Shown: positions 7,581 to 15,060, numbered from the stretch's first letter. The stretch is 22,233 nucleotides of DNA from CAYZBM01 sp964476705 (GCA_964476705.1 CAYZBM010000028.1:1-22233); one strand, 5' to 3'. Program-made: numbers and translations. Notes: generated by a model not told the origin, from the sequence alone.

Positions 7581-9605
7581 ATGAAAAACCCTTTTAAAAT
7601 AGTTTCTGAGTATACTCCAGCTGGCGATCAACCAAAAGCCATAAAAGAACTAATAGCTGGAGTTAAAAGAAATGAGAAAGATCAAGTTTTATTAGGAGTT
7701 ACCGGATCTGGTAAAACTTTTACTATGGCTCATGTTATAGAGGCTATGCAAAAACCAGCCTTAATAATGGCTCATAACAAAACTTTAGCAGCTCAGCTTT
7801 ATAATGAGATGAAATCATTTTTTCCTAATAATGCCGTTGAATATTTTGTTTCCTATTATGATTATTATCAGCCAGAAGCCTATATTGCCAGAACTGATAC
7901 TTTTATTGAAAAAGATTCAGCAATTAATGAACAAATAGATTTATTAAGGCATAGTGCTACCCGCAGTCTTATGGAACGTGAGGATGTTATAGTAATTTCT
8001 TCAGTTTCTTGCATTTACGGTATTGGTTCTCCAGAATCATATTCAAATATGGTTATTCCTCTAAAAAGAAACACTACTATTAAACAAAGTGAGCTTTTAC
8101 GTAAATTGGTAGAATTATCTTATACTCGCAATGACATTAATTTTACTCGTGGTAGTTTCAGGGTCCGCGGTGATAATATTGATATATTTCCTTCGCATTA
8201 TCAAGATTTAGCCTGGCGTTTAGATTTTTTTGGTGATGATCTTGAAACTATCAAAGAGTTTGATCCATTAACTGGAAAAATCACTGGTGAACTTGAAGAA
8301 ACTACCATTTTCCCCAACAACCATTATGTAACTCCAAGACCCACATTAATTAAATCCGTTGAACTTATTAAACGAGATTTAAAAATTAGATTAAAAGAAT
8401 TAGACCAGCAAAAAAAACTCGTTGAAGCTCAAAGGCTTGGCCAGAGAACTGAATTTGATCTCGAAATGCTGCATCAGACTGGCACATGTAAAGGTATTGA
8501 AAATTACTCAAGATATTTATCTGGACGAAAAGAAGGAGAACCACCCCCTACTCTTTTTGAATATTTTCCTAAAGATTCCTTGTTATTTATTGATGAGAGC
8601 CATGTTACAGTTCCACAAATTGGGGCTATGTATATGGGCGATAGTTCGCGGAAAAATAATTTAGTTGATTATGGTTTTAGATTACCTTCAGCTAAAGATA
8701 ATAGACCACTTAAATTTGCCGAATGGGACAATATGCGCCCGCAAACAATCTTTGTATCAGCAACCCCAGGAAAATTCGAAATAGCAGCAACTCATGGCGT
8801 GGTAGTTGAACAAGTAATTCGCCCAACTGGGCTTATTGATCCTATTTGTATTATAAGACCTGTTGATACCCAAGTTGATGATTTGCTAAAAGAATGTAAA
8901 GATATGGTAAAAAAAGGCCTTAGGGTTTTAGCTACAACTTTAACCAAGAAAATGGCCGAAAATCTTACTGATTATCTTTTGGGATTAGATATTAAAGTTG
9001 CTTACTTACATTCTGACATTCAAACTTTAGAACGGGTAGAAATTTTAAATGATTTACGTAAAGGTAAATTTGATGTGGTAGTTGGGGTTAATCTATTACG
9101 CGAAGGATTAGATATTCCAGAATGTGGATTAGTCGCTATTTTAGATGCTGACAAAGAAGGATTTTTACGTTCTGAAACCTCGCTAATTCAAACTATAGGA
9201 AGAGCTGCAAGACATATTGATGGCAGAGCAATATTATATGCCGATAAAATTACTAATTCGATCGAAAAAGCAATTTCTGAAACTAATCGTCGGCGTAAAA
9301 TTCAGCAAGAATACAACGAAAAGCATAATATAACTCCAACCACTATAAATAAGGCAATCTCAGAATTTTTAAAAGATTCTTCCGATAAAAAGAATAATAA
9401 AAAACCTGCAAATATAGTAACTTCTGAAGAAGAGTTAGATAAAAACTTTAATGAGAAAGATTTAAATAAATATCTCGAAAAACTAAAAAAACAAATGGTA
9501 AAATTTGCCGATAATTTAGAATTTGAAGCCGCAACAAAAGTTAGAGATAAAATCCATCATCTTGAAGATAAATATTTAAATATTAAAGAATTTCATAGAC
9601 CATGA
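7581..9605 (+). CDS. uvrB: UvrABC system protein B
   Basis: DNA damage recognition helicase of nucleotide excision repair. It is loaded by UvrA and recruits UvrC. Walker A is GVTGSGKT (39-46). The strand-inserting beta-hairpin region contains YYDYYQPEAY (~92-101). The DESH Walker B motif is near residue 338. The helicase motifs ATTLTKKMAENL, GVNLLREGLDIPE and QTIGRAARH are intact. The C-terminal UVR domain (~630-665, FEAATKVRDKIHHLE), which contacts UvrC, is present. Length 674 is normal. A TATAAT at 7534-7539 is a possible -10 box, but I see no good -35. The stop overlaps the start of rsmJ as ATGA. Confidence 0.98.
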   Translation: MKNPFKIVSEYTPAGDQPKAIKELIAGVKRNEKDQVLLGVTGSGKTFTMAHVIEAMQKPALIMAHNKTLAAQLYNEMKSFFPNNAVEYFVSYYDYYQPEAYIARTDTFIEKDSAINEQIDLLRHSATRSLMEREDVIVISSVSCIYGIGSPESYSNMVIPLKRNTTIKQSELLRKLVELSYTRNDINFTRGSFRVRGDNIDIFPSHYQDLAWRLDFFGDDLETIKEFDPLTGKITGELEETTIFPNNHYVTPRPTLIKSVELIKRDLKIRLKELDQQKKLVEAQRLGQRTEFDLEMLHQTGTCKGIENYSRYLSGRKEGEPPPTLFEYFPKDSLLFIDESHVTVPQIGAMYMGDSSRKNNLVDYGFRLPSAKDNRPLKFAEWDNMRPQTIFVSATPGKFEIAATHGVVVEQVIRPTGLIDPICIIRPVDTQVDDLLKECKDMVKKGLRVLATTLTKKMAENLTDYLLGLDIKVAYLHSDIQTLERVEILNDLRKGKFDVVVGVNLLREGLDIPECGLVAILDADKEGFLRSETSLIQTIGRAARHIDGRAILYADKITNSIEKAISETNRRRKIQQEYNEKHNITPTTINKAISEFLKDSSDKKNNKKPANIVTSEEELDKNFNEKDLNKYLEKLKKQMVKFADNLEFEAATKVRDKIHHLEDKYLNIKEFHRP

Positions 9606-10225
9606 TAGAAAATAATATCAACTCCAATCTCGACATAAGCTTTACCAACCCTAAACTACTTTATCGTTTAAAAAATGGCGGTGGAAAAAAACAATTAATT
9701 GCTAAAGCTTGCGGCCTACAATATTTAAAAAATCCTTTAATAATTGATAGCTGTGCTGGTTTTGGTGTAGATAGTTTTATTCTTGCAGCTTTAGGCGCAA
9801 AAGTAACAATGATTGAACGGAATCAACATATCCATAGTTTACTAGAAAAGGCTTTACTTGCGGCTAAAGAGCATAAAGATGTTATGAAAATTATTACGAA
9901 TATATCTTTAATCTATGGAGATGCAATTTCTCTACTTAATAACTATACAGCAGATATAATTTATTTAGATCCAATGTTCCCACCTAAAAATAATAGCGCC
10001 TTAAATAAAAAAAACATGCGTTTAATAAAAGAAATAGTAGGCGAAGATAATGATGCTGAGCAATTATTAGATATAGCCCTTAAAAAAGCTACATATCGTG
10101 TAGTAGTTAAAAGACCAATTGAAGCTGAAGAAATAAAAAATAATAGAAAAGTAGATTTAAAATTAAATGGCAAAGCCAACCGTTTTGATATTTATATCAA
10201 TAAGTCGGTTATCAAAAGCTGCTAA
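9602..10225 (+). CDS. rsmJ: 16S rRNA (guanine-N2)-methyltransferase RsmJ-like
   Basis: Predicted SAM-dependent methyltransferase that makes m2G1516 in 16S rRNA in E. coli. Matching landmarks are the SAM-binding loop IIDSCAGFGVDSFILAALG, the acidic IERN, the catalytic-region YLDPMFPPKNNSALNKKNMR, and the late motifs VVVKRP and RFDIY. All are characteristic of RsmJ (YhiQ/DUF548). At 207 residues it is shorter than the E. coli enzyme (~250), mostly at the N-terminus. The ATG overlaps the uvrB stop by 4 bp, which implies translational coupling. It ends 24 bp from the convergent csrA. RsmJ is best known from gammaproteobacteria, so its presence in an alphaproteobacterial-looking neighbourhood is notable. 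Confidence 0.88.
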   Translation: MIENNINSNLDISFTNPKLLYRLKNGGGKKQLIAKACGLQYLKNPLIIDSCAGFGVDSFILAALGAKVTMIERNQHIHSLLEKALLAAKEHKDVMKIITNISLIYGDAISLLNNYTADIIYLDPMFPPKNNSALNKKNMRLIKEIVGEDNDAEQLLDIALKKATYRVVVKRPIEAEEIKNNRKVDLKLNGKANRFDIYINKSVIKSC

Positions 10226-10249
10226 GATAGAGTAATATTATGACAAGCA

Positions 10250-10528
10250 TTAACTATTGTGATGATCATCGCCGCCATTATTATTGCCATCTTTTTTAAA
10301 TGTCAGTTTAGACATAGATTTCAATAAATCATCAACAGAAATATCCCCAGAACTTGCAGCTAAATTTTCAGCTTTAATTTTATCATAAAGCTCTTTACGT
10401 AAGACTGAAGCGCCTTGTGGGAAAGTAAATCCTAGTTTTACTGTTTTTCCTTTAATCTCAACCACCGTAAGCTCTATATTATTGTTAATAATGATAGATT
10501 CATCCTGTTTTCGCATTAAATATAACAT
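10250..10528 (-). CDS. csrA: Carbon storage regulator CsrA, C-terminally extended
   Basis: RNA-binding homodimeric translational regulator that binds GGA motifs in mRNA leaders. Residues 1-55 match the CsrA fold (MLYLMRKQDESIII...), with RNA-contact positions Leu4, Arg6 and Arg44 (VLRKELY) conserved. At 92 residues it exceeds the usual 60-75. The extra tail (~56-92) contains an acidic, helix-like DISVDDLLKSMSK segment, then a Lys patch and an Asn/Gly/Asp/His end (GGDDHHNS). The start is supported by AGAAGG about 7 bases upstream. It is convergent with rsmJ. No partner regulator (CsrB-like RNA, FliW) is seen here. Confidence 0.9.
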   Translation of the reverse strand: MLYLMRKQDESIIINNNIELTVVEIKGKTVKLGFTFPQGASVLRKELYDKIKAENLAASSGDISVDDLLKSMSKLTFKKDGNNNGGDDHHNS

Positions 10529-10903
10529 TTGATACCTTCTTTTTAATTTTATCTAAAACCTTAAGAATAATTTTCTACTTTTTTATATTAAGAATAACTT
10601 AAGCTCCATGTAATTAATAGCTATTTTATTTTATTGTATTTCAACCCTGCATATAAATGGAAAACTTAACAAAAAAATGCCTAATACGCTAGTATAAAAT
10701 ATAAAACCACACCAAAAATTACTGTTTGTGGGATATAAAATTGCCACCCCTTACCCTAATTACTCTAATATGAATAAAAAAATGATAATAAATTGAATTA
10801 TTTTTGAGGAATTTTCAGGCGAAGGTTAGTAAAGATACCGCAGTGTATACTAATACATGAGGACAGCTTTACTAACCTTCAACGACAAAATTACCAAAAA
10901 GAA
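10529..10903. other. Intergenic region upstream of csrA and downstream of the pilin gene
   Basis: A 375-bp AT-rich stretch with no supportable gene. It should hold the csrA promoter and leader. On the csrA strand there is an ATGGA motif ~80 bases before the start codon, which fits the minimal CsrA-binding ANGGA pattern, and the ribosome binding site is AGAAGG. The 10-mer TTAAGAATAA occurs twice in direct orientation (10561-10570 and 10588-10597). The pilin-side end carries the strong inverted repeat listed separately. Confidence 0.6.
10821..10880. repeat. 60-bp palindromic element, 14-bp perfect arms
   Basis: Perfect inverted repeat GAAGGTTAGTAAAG (10821-10834) and CTTTACTAACCTTC (10867-10880). 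A smaller internal stem TGTAT/ATACA sits in the 32-base spacer. It lies 23 bp past the stop of the pilin-like gene. Neither side has a U tract, so it is not a textbook terminator, though it could still end or protect the pilin mRNA. A small mobile palindromic repeat is an alternative. Confidence 0.75.
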
Positions 10904-11608
10904 TCAATTTAGCCACATTACGAGACGGCAATCTGTAGCTTTATTTATCAAATTATATTCTTTAACCTTATTTAGATCGCTTAAATTTTCGCTAGTAGTA
11001 CAAGAATTTAAAGCACTATCTTTACCTTCTATAGCATAAATATTTCCACTACTTGCTATTTTATCATCTAGCTTTTCATCGATATAACTAGCATCTTCAG
11101 GAGTAAAAGAACCTGCATAAGGCTGATTATTTGTAGAATTTTTAGTATATTCAATAAAAGTTCCATCTTTGCTCAAAATAACATCTGAACGGATTAAAAA
11201 ATAATTATTTTGGATTTTACTTGAAGGAACATTAATTCCAGGCTTAAATATAGGAGATCCATCGCTAAATCCACTTAGATTACTGTCAATAAAACCTGCT
11301 AAATATAAATGCTGCCAAGTATATAAAATTTCAGTATCGTCACCTGTTATTCGCCAATTACCATCGCCATTTCCTCTATTTTTTGTGCCAAAATAGTTGG
11401 TAGCAAATTTAAAATCACCGGGATAAAAATGAAATTTTTCCTTAAATTGGCTAACTGCCATTTTATATTTATCTAAATCACTGATAACACTTCTAAGTTT
11501 AGCATTTTTTATAATAGCATCACCTGCTACCACTACCGAAATAATTGCCCCAATAATACTTAAAACAATAGCCATTTCAACTAAGGTAAAACCCTTATTT
11601 CGTTGCAT
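10904..11608 (-). CDS. Prepilin-like protein (type IV pilin / T2SS pseudopilin N-terminus)
   Basis: The N-terminus is a class III prepilin signal: a short basic leader MQRNKG, cleavage after Gly6, and mature Phe1-Thr-Leu-Val-Glu5 (KGFTLVEMAIVLSIIG). A hydrophobic helix to about residue 30 follows. A prepilin peptidase should cut and methylate it for assembly into a pilus or secretion pseudopilus. The globular part begins with the FYPGDF motif (61-66) common in small pilin-like proteins, and carries two late cysteines (203, 227) that could form a loop disulfide. Length 234. No other pilus or type II secretion gene is nearby. It is divergent from hemF across 62 bp. Confidence 0.85.
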   Translation of the reverse strand: MQRNKGFTLVEMAIVLSIIGAIISVVVAGDAIIKNAKLRSVISDLDKYKMAVSQFKEKFHFYPGDFKFATNYFGTKNRGNGDGNWRITGDDTEILYTWQHLYLAGFIDSNLSGFSDGSPIFKPGINVPSSKIQNNYFLIRSDVILSKDGTFIEYTKNSTNNQPYAGSFTPEDASYIDEKLDDKIASSGNIYAIEGKDSALNSCTTSENLSDLNKVKEYNLINKATDCRLVMWLN

Positions 11609-11670
11609 AATTAACTCATATATTATATAAAAACTTCAAGCCAGAAAGCCATCAACTGCGAGATAATAAC

Positions 11671-12513
11671 ATGACAGACACAATTATAAACAAAAAACAA
11701 ACAACCGAAGAATGGTTTGTTAATTTACGTGACTTAATTTGCACAGAATTTGAAAAATTAGAGAGCGAATTAGTAGGCAGTAATCTCGAGACGGGAAAAT
11801 TTAAGCGGAAAACTTGGGAGCGACCTGGCGGTGGTGGTGGAACCATGTCAATAATGCATGGCAGGGTTTTTGAAAAAGTTGGAGTAAATATTTCTACTGT
11901 CTATGGAAAATTTGAACCAGAATTTGCTAAAGAAATGCCCGGAGCTTTAGAAAATCCAGAGTTTTTCGCCACAGGAATTTCACTTGTCGCCCATATGTGC
12001 TCACCACTGGTTCCGGCCGTCCATATGAATACTAGATTTATAACTACCAGCAAAGAATGGTTTGGCGGCGGAGCCGACTTAACACCCACTTTCCCTAAAG
12101 AAGAAGATACTCACGATTTTCATGCCAGCTTTAAAAAAGCCTGTGATAAATTTAATCCTGAATATTACCCTAAATATAAAAAATGGTGTGATGAATATTT
12201 TTTTCTTCCCCATAGAAATGAAGCAAGGGGTATTGGTGGTATTTTTTATGATAATTTAAATAGTGGTAATTTTGCAGAAGATTTTGCCTTTACCAAAGAT
12301 GTTGGCTTAGCTTTTTTAGATATATTTCCTAAAATTGTTAGAAGATCACTCAATAAAAAATGGACTAAAGAAGAACGTGAAACTCAGCTTATAAAACGTG
12401 GCCGTTATGTTGAGTTTAACCTACTATATGACCGAGGTACAAAATTTGGCCTAAAAACCGGCGGCAACACTGAGGCTATACTTATGTCGTTACCGCCAGA
12501 AGTTAAGTGGTAA
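11671..12513 (+). CDS. hemF: Oxygen-dependent coproporphyrinogen III oxidase
   Basis: Converts coproporphyrinogen III to protoporphyrinogen IX with O2, late in haem synthesis, as a soluble dimer. Family signatures are complete: RPGGGGGTMSIMHGRVFEKVGVN (residues ~51-73), HMNTRFI, WFGGGADLTP, the FLPHRNEARGIGGIFYDNL signature, and the C-terminal FNLLYDRGTKFGLKTGGNTEAILMSLPP. Length 280 is at the short end of the family but nothing essential is missing. It needs oxygen, so the organism meets at least microaerobic conditions. It is convergent with a small unknown gene 11 bp away. Confidence 0.98.
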   Translation: MTDTIINKKQTTEEWFVNLRDLICTEFEKLESELVGSNLETGKFKRKTWERPGGGGGTMSIMHGRVFEKVGVNISTVYGKFEPEFAKEMPGALENPEFFATGISLVAHMCSPLVPAVHMNTRFITTSKEWFGGGADLTPTFPKEEDTHDFHASFKKACDKFNPEYYPKYKKWCDEYFFLPHRNEARGIGGIFYDNLNSGNFAEDFAFTKDVGLAFLDIFPKIVRRSLNKKWTKEERETQLIKRGRYVEFNLLYDRGTKFGLKTGGNTEAILMSLPPEVKW

Positions 12514-12524
12514 AGATTTTAATT

Positions 12525-12857
12525 TTATAATTTTCTACTTAAATCAACACAAGAAGCATGAGGATTATCTAATACTTCATTTAGACGATCATTAAAGTCC
12601 CACATATTGACAAGCATATTATTAGCAGCTCTTTCTACTCCTTGGCATAGCCAATCAGCCATTTGAAGAGCAGCAGGCACCAAATATTTTTGCCGAAACA
12701 AACTTAACTTAACTAACATTCCTATATTATCTAGGCCAATTATTCTTCCTGGGGGTAATTTGGTAGGAGTATCTTTATTATTATTATCAAGATCTCCGGT
12801 AACATAATTTTTATCTCCTATAACTACTAAAAGCAAATCATCTAGTTTTTTAGGCAT
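12525..12857 (-). CDS. Hypothetical protein, 110 residues
   Basis: I do not recognise this family. The start is well supported: GGAG (12868-12865) lies 7 bases before the ATG, and a promoter-like TTGACA lies further upstream. The N-terminus (MPKKLDDLLLVVIGDKNYV) has a short hydrophobic strand but no clear signal peptide or membrane helix. An Asn/Asp-rich linker (DLDNNNKD) follows. The C-terminal half is amphipathic with Trp residues (QMADWLCQGVERAANNMLVNMWDFNDRL) and looks helical. Two cysteines, no known active site. It lies between hemF (convergent) and the thiolase gene (same strand, 410 bp upstream). Codon use resembles its neighbours. Confidence 0.75.
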   Translation of the reverse strand: MPKKLDDLLLVVIGDKNYVTGDLDNNNKDTPTKLPPGRIIGLDNIGMLVKLSLFRQKYLVPAALQMADWLCQGVERAANNMLVNMWDFNDRLNEVLDNPHASCVDLSRKL

Positions 12858-12897
12858 TTTATAACTCCAAAATTATTTTTACAAGCCACGAGTTAAT

Positions 12898-12926
12898 AAA
12901 TTAACAAATAGCTAAAAATTTGTCAA
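12898..12926 (-). promoter_or_regulatory. Putative sigma-70 promoter for the 110-residue protein gene
   Basis: On the minus strand a perfect TTGACA (12926-12921) is followed after 17 bases by TAATTT (12903-12898), a 3/6 match to the -10 box. Transcription would begin ~35-40 bases before the gene's start codon. The -35 is strong and the -10 weak. Confidence 0.4.
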
Positions 12927-13062
12927 CTCTCAGATATCGTAAAATTAGCATAACAATTCAAATAATAGATGAAGTTGGAACTTTTCCTTGCTATTTTTAG
13001 TATTTTTGAGTAGTATATAGCGCAAAAAGGAAGTATTTTTGGCAGATCAATGTACAAAAAAT

Positions 13063-13098
13063 GATATTTTATGAAATATCTAACTAGAATATTTCATA
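13063..13098. repeat. Alternative hairpins sharing one arm
   Basis: TATGAAATAT (13070-13079) pairs perfectly with ATATTTCATA (13089-13098) across 9 bases. The same middle segment can instead pair leftward: GATATTT (13063-13069) with AAATATC (13074-13080). The two stems cannot form together. All A/T-rich, so chance is possible. Confidence 0.5.
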
Positions 13099-13192
13099 GT
13101 ATAGTATTTCTTAATTGAAATGAATGTATTTTTGGATCCTTCAGTAAAACATAAAATAGCATAATAAGTATATGTTTTTTCAGGATAACCTG

Positions 13193-13211
13193 TCCCGGAT
13201 TTATTCCGGGA
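13193..13211. repeat. REP-like palindrome TCCCGGA/TCCGGGA
   Basis: Perfect 7-bp stem TCCCGGA (13193-13199) and TCCGGGA (13205-13211) with a TTTAT loop, followed by TCCAT. Its G+C is well above the surrounding sequence. This resembles the short palindromic repeats scattered in intergenic DNA of Rickettsiales and relatives. It lies 57 bp past the thiolase stop and could also act as a transcription end structure, although no U tract follows. Confidence 0.6.
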
Positions 13212-13267
13212 TCCATAAAAAAATTAGGAAGCGAAAACTTTAACTGCTATATAGATTCTTAATATCC

Positions 13268-14449
13268 TTAAACCCGCTCCAAGCACATAGCAACACCCAT
13301 TCCACCACCAACACATAAAGTAGCTAGACCTTTTTTGTAATTACGTTCATTCATTAAATGAGTTAAAGTAACTAAAATCCGCGCGCCACTTGCTCCTATT
13401 GGATGACCAAGAGCAATCGCTCCGCCTTTCATATTTACTTTTTTAGGATCAAGACCAAGTTCATTATTTACTACTATAGCTTGCGCGGCAAAGGCTTCAT
13501 TGGCTTCAACCACATCTAGATCTTTAATTACCCAATCAGCTTTTTTCAAAGCTTCGCGGGAAGCATAAACTGGCCCTATTCCCATATAGGCAGGATCTAC
13601 TCCTTCTTGCGCGAAAGATTTAATTCTCGCCATAGGCGTTAATTTTAAACCTTTAGCTCGCTTATACGACATAAGTAGAACTACAGCCGCGCCATCATTA
13701 ATTCCCGAAGAATTACCAGCTGTGACTGTACCATCTGCTTGGAATGCTGGCCTTAAAGCCGAAAGAGTTTCAAGGTTAGTTTCTGGTTTAATAAACTCAT
13801 CTTTCAGAACTACAATATCTTTTTTTCGGTCTTTAACATTAATAAATAATAATTCATTTTTAAATAAACCTTCTTTATGCGTCATCATCGCTTTTAATTG
13901 TGAATTATAAGCAAACTCATCCTGCATTTTACGAGTAATAGAATATTTTTTAGCAATATTCTCAGCCGTAATCCCCATATGGTAATCATTAAAAGCATCC
14001 CATAAGCCATCTATAATCATACTATCGGCCATAGAAGCATTGCCCATTTTAGTACCATTACGCAAATTAATAAAATGCGGAGACAGGCTCATATTTTCGT
14101 GGCCACCAGCAATTACTATCCCATCATTTTCTTTAATTGACATTGCTCCAAGCATAATAGCTTTTAAACCAGAACCACAAACTTGATTAACTCCATAAGC
14201 CGGGATAGTTTTATTTAAGCCAGCATGAATAACTGCCTGCCGCGCTGGATTTTGGCCACAACCTGCGCTTAATACCTGACCTAAAATAACTTCTTTTATT
14301 TCATCTTGCTTTATTTTTGTATCAAGCAATAAATTTTTTATTAGATCTGCGGTCAGCATATGAGCTGGCACTGATGATAATCCGCCACAAAAATTTCCAA
14401 TAGGAGTACGTTTTGCAGCAACAATAACTACATCATTATCCAAATACAT
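13268..14449 (-). CDS. phaA: Acetyl-CoA C-acetyltransferase (biosynthetic thiolase)
   Basis: Condenses two acetyl-CoA to acetoacetyl-CoA, or the reverse, in the cytoplasm. The catalytic residues are in place: nucleophile Cys91 in NQVCGSGLKA, His349 in GHPIGASGARI, and Cys379 in CVGGGMGVAM. NEAFAAQA and GGHENMS are also thiolase signatures. Length 393 is exactly the family norm. An AAAGG element lies upstream of the ATG. No reductase (phaB), synthase (phaC) or CoA-transferase is adjacent, so whether it feeds polyhydroxybutyrate, ketone-body use or another pathway cannot be told from context. The symbol could equally be atoB. Confidence 0.95.
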   Translation of the reverse strand: MYLDNDVVIVAAKRTPIGNFCGGLSSVPAHMLTADLIKNLLLDTKIKQDEIKEVILGQVLSAGCGQNPARQAVIHAGLNKTIPAYGVNQVCGSGLKAIMLGAMSIKENDGIVIAGGHENMSLSPHFINLRNGTKMGNASMADSMIIDGLWDAFNDYHMGITAENIAKKYSITRKMQDEFAYNSQLKAMMTHKEGLFKNELLFINVKDRKKDIVVLKDEFIKPETNLETLSALRPAFQADGTVTAGNSSGINDGAAVVLLMSYKRAKGLKLTPMARIKSFAQEGVDPAYMGIGPVYASREALKKADWVIKDLDVVEANEAFAAQAIVVNNELGLDPKKVNMKGGAIALGHPIGASGARILVTLTHLMNERNYKKGLATLCVGGGMGVAMCLERV

Positions 14450-14745
14450 AAAAACAGACCTTTTCTTTTAAATAATCTTATATGAAGAAAAACATAATAA
14501 TCACTAATAACAAATAATCCAAGTATATTAACCTAATATAGCTTTAGAAAATATAATATAAATATCTTATTTTTAAAACCTGTTTTCTTTCGCTAATACA
14601 AATTAAATAATTAATAATGTTTTTTATACTCTAAAAACAAAATATATACTTGAAAGTATTTTTCATGTGTGTTACATATCACATTATAGCCGGAATTTAT
14701 AATTATAAAACATTTAAATTTAATTATTTTTTCCAGGAGTTTAAA
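14450..14745. promoter_or_regulatory. Divergent intergenic region, thiolase and EF-hand genes
   Basis: A 296-bp AT-rich spacer that must carry promoters for both divergent genes. A near-palindrome ATACTT-GA-AAGTAT lies at about 14647-14660 and could be an operator. TTGAAA within it is a 5/6 -35 match for rightward transcription, but the expected -10 (TACATA) is weak. No small gene is supportable. Confidence 0.35.
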
Positions 14746-15051
14746 ATGAAGAAAAAAGTTCAGATAGTATTATTTGCAATAATTTTAGCAGAAATAAGTA
14801 GTGTACATCTTGGCTACGCTAATGATAATCAGCAAGATTATTCGCAAACTGACAAAAACAAACGTTCTTTTTATGTATTTGATAAACAAGATATAAATAA
14901 AGATGGGGTTGTTAGTAAGTTAGAAATGCTTGATGATGCCCAAAAACGTTTCGCAGCAATGGATTTGAACAAAGATAATAAAGTTACTAAAGAGGAAGTA
15001 ACCGAATATTATAAAAGTTTAAATAAAACCTGCCCTTGCAATAAATTATAA
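14746..15051 (+). CDS. Exported EF-hand calcium-binding protein
   Basis: Small secreted protein with a Sec signal peptide: MKKK, then a hydrophobic core VQIVLFAIILAEISSVHL, with likely cleavage after GYA at residue 25. Two canonical 12-residue EF-hand loops follow: DINKDGVVSKLE (49-60) and DLNKDNKVTKEE (73-84). Acidic or polar ligands are at positions 1, 3, 5, 9 and 12. The C-terminus ends with CPC (two Cys). The frame is open from 14650, but the ATG at 14746 is chosen because AGGAG lies 6 bases before it and the signal peptide begins there, giving 101 residues. Likely periplasmic or extracellular Ca2+ binding; partner unknown. Confidence 0.88.
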   Translation: MKKKVQIVLFAIILAEISSVHLGYANDNQQDYSQTDKNKRSFYVFDKQDINKDGVVSKLEMLDDAQKRFAAMDLNKDNKVTKEEVTEYYKSLNKTCPCNKL

Positions 15052-15060
15052 ATAATTTTA

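Larger units (their letters stand above)
12858..13267. other. Intergenic region between the thiolase gene and the small hypothetical gene
   Basis: 410 bp with no supportable gene on either strand. Besides the putative promoter near 12900, it holds three direct copies of GTATTTTTG (13000-13008, 13033-13041, 13126-13134), two mutually exclusive hairpins around 13063-13098 and a REP-like hairpin at 13193-13211. Two GGATCC motifs occur, near 13134 and at 13209. It looks like a repeat-rich spacer or decayed sequence. Confidence 0.6.

Noticed and set aside
8422..8664. Open frame inside uvrB in another phase
   Set aside because: No ribosome binding site or family match; fully inside a conserved gene.
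10857..11039. Small rightward frame starting inside the palindrome at 10857
   Set aside because: It starts in the loop of the inverted repeat and runs antisense to the pilin gene; no ribosome binding site.
13000..13134. Three GTATTTTTG copies as a CRISPR-like array
   Set aside because: Only 9 bases, unequal spacing (about 33 and 93 bases), AT-rich; most likely chance.
14650..14745. ATG at 14650 as the start of the EF-hand protein
   Set aside because: The extra 32 residues would precede a normal signal peptide, and AGGAG lies right before the ATG at 14746.
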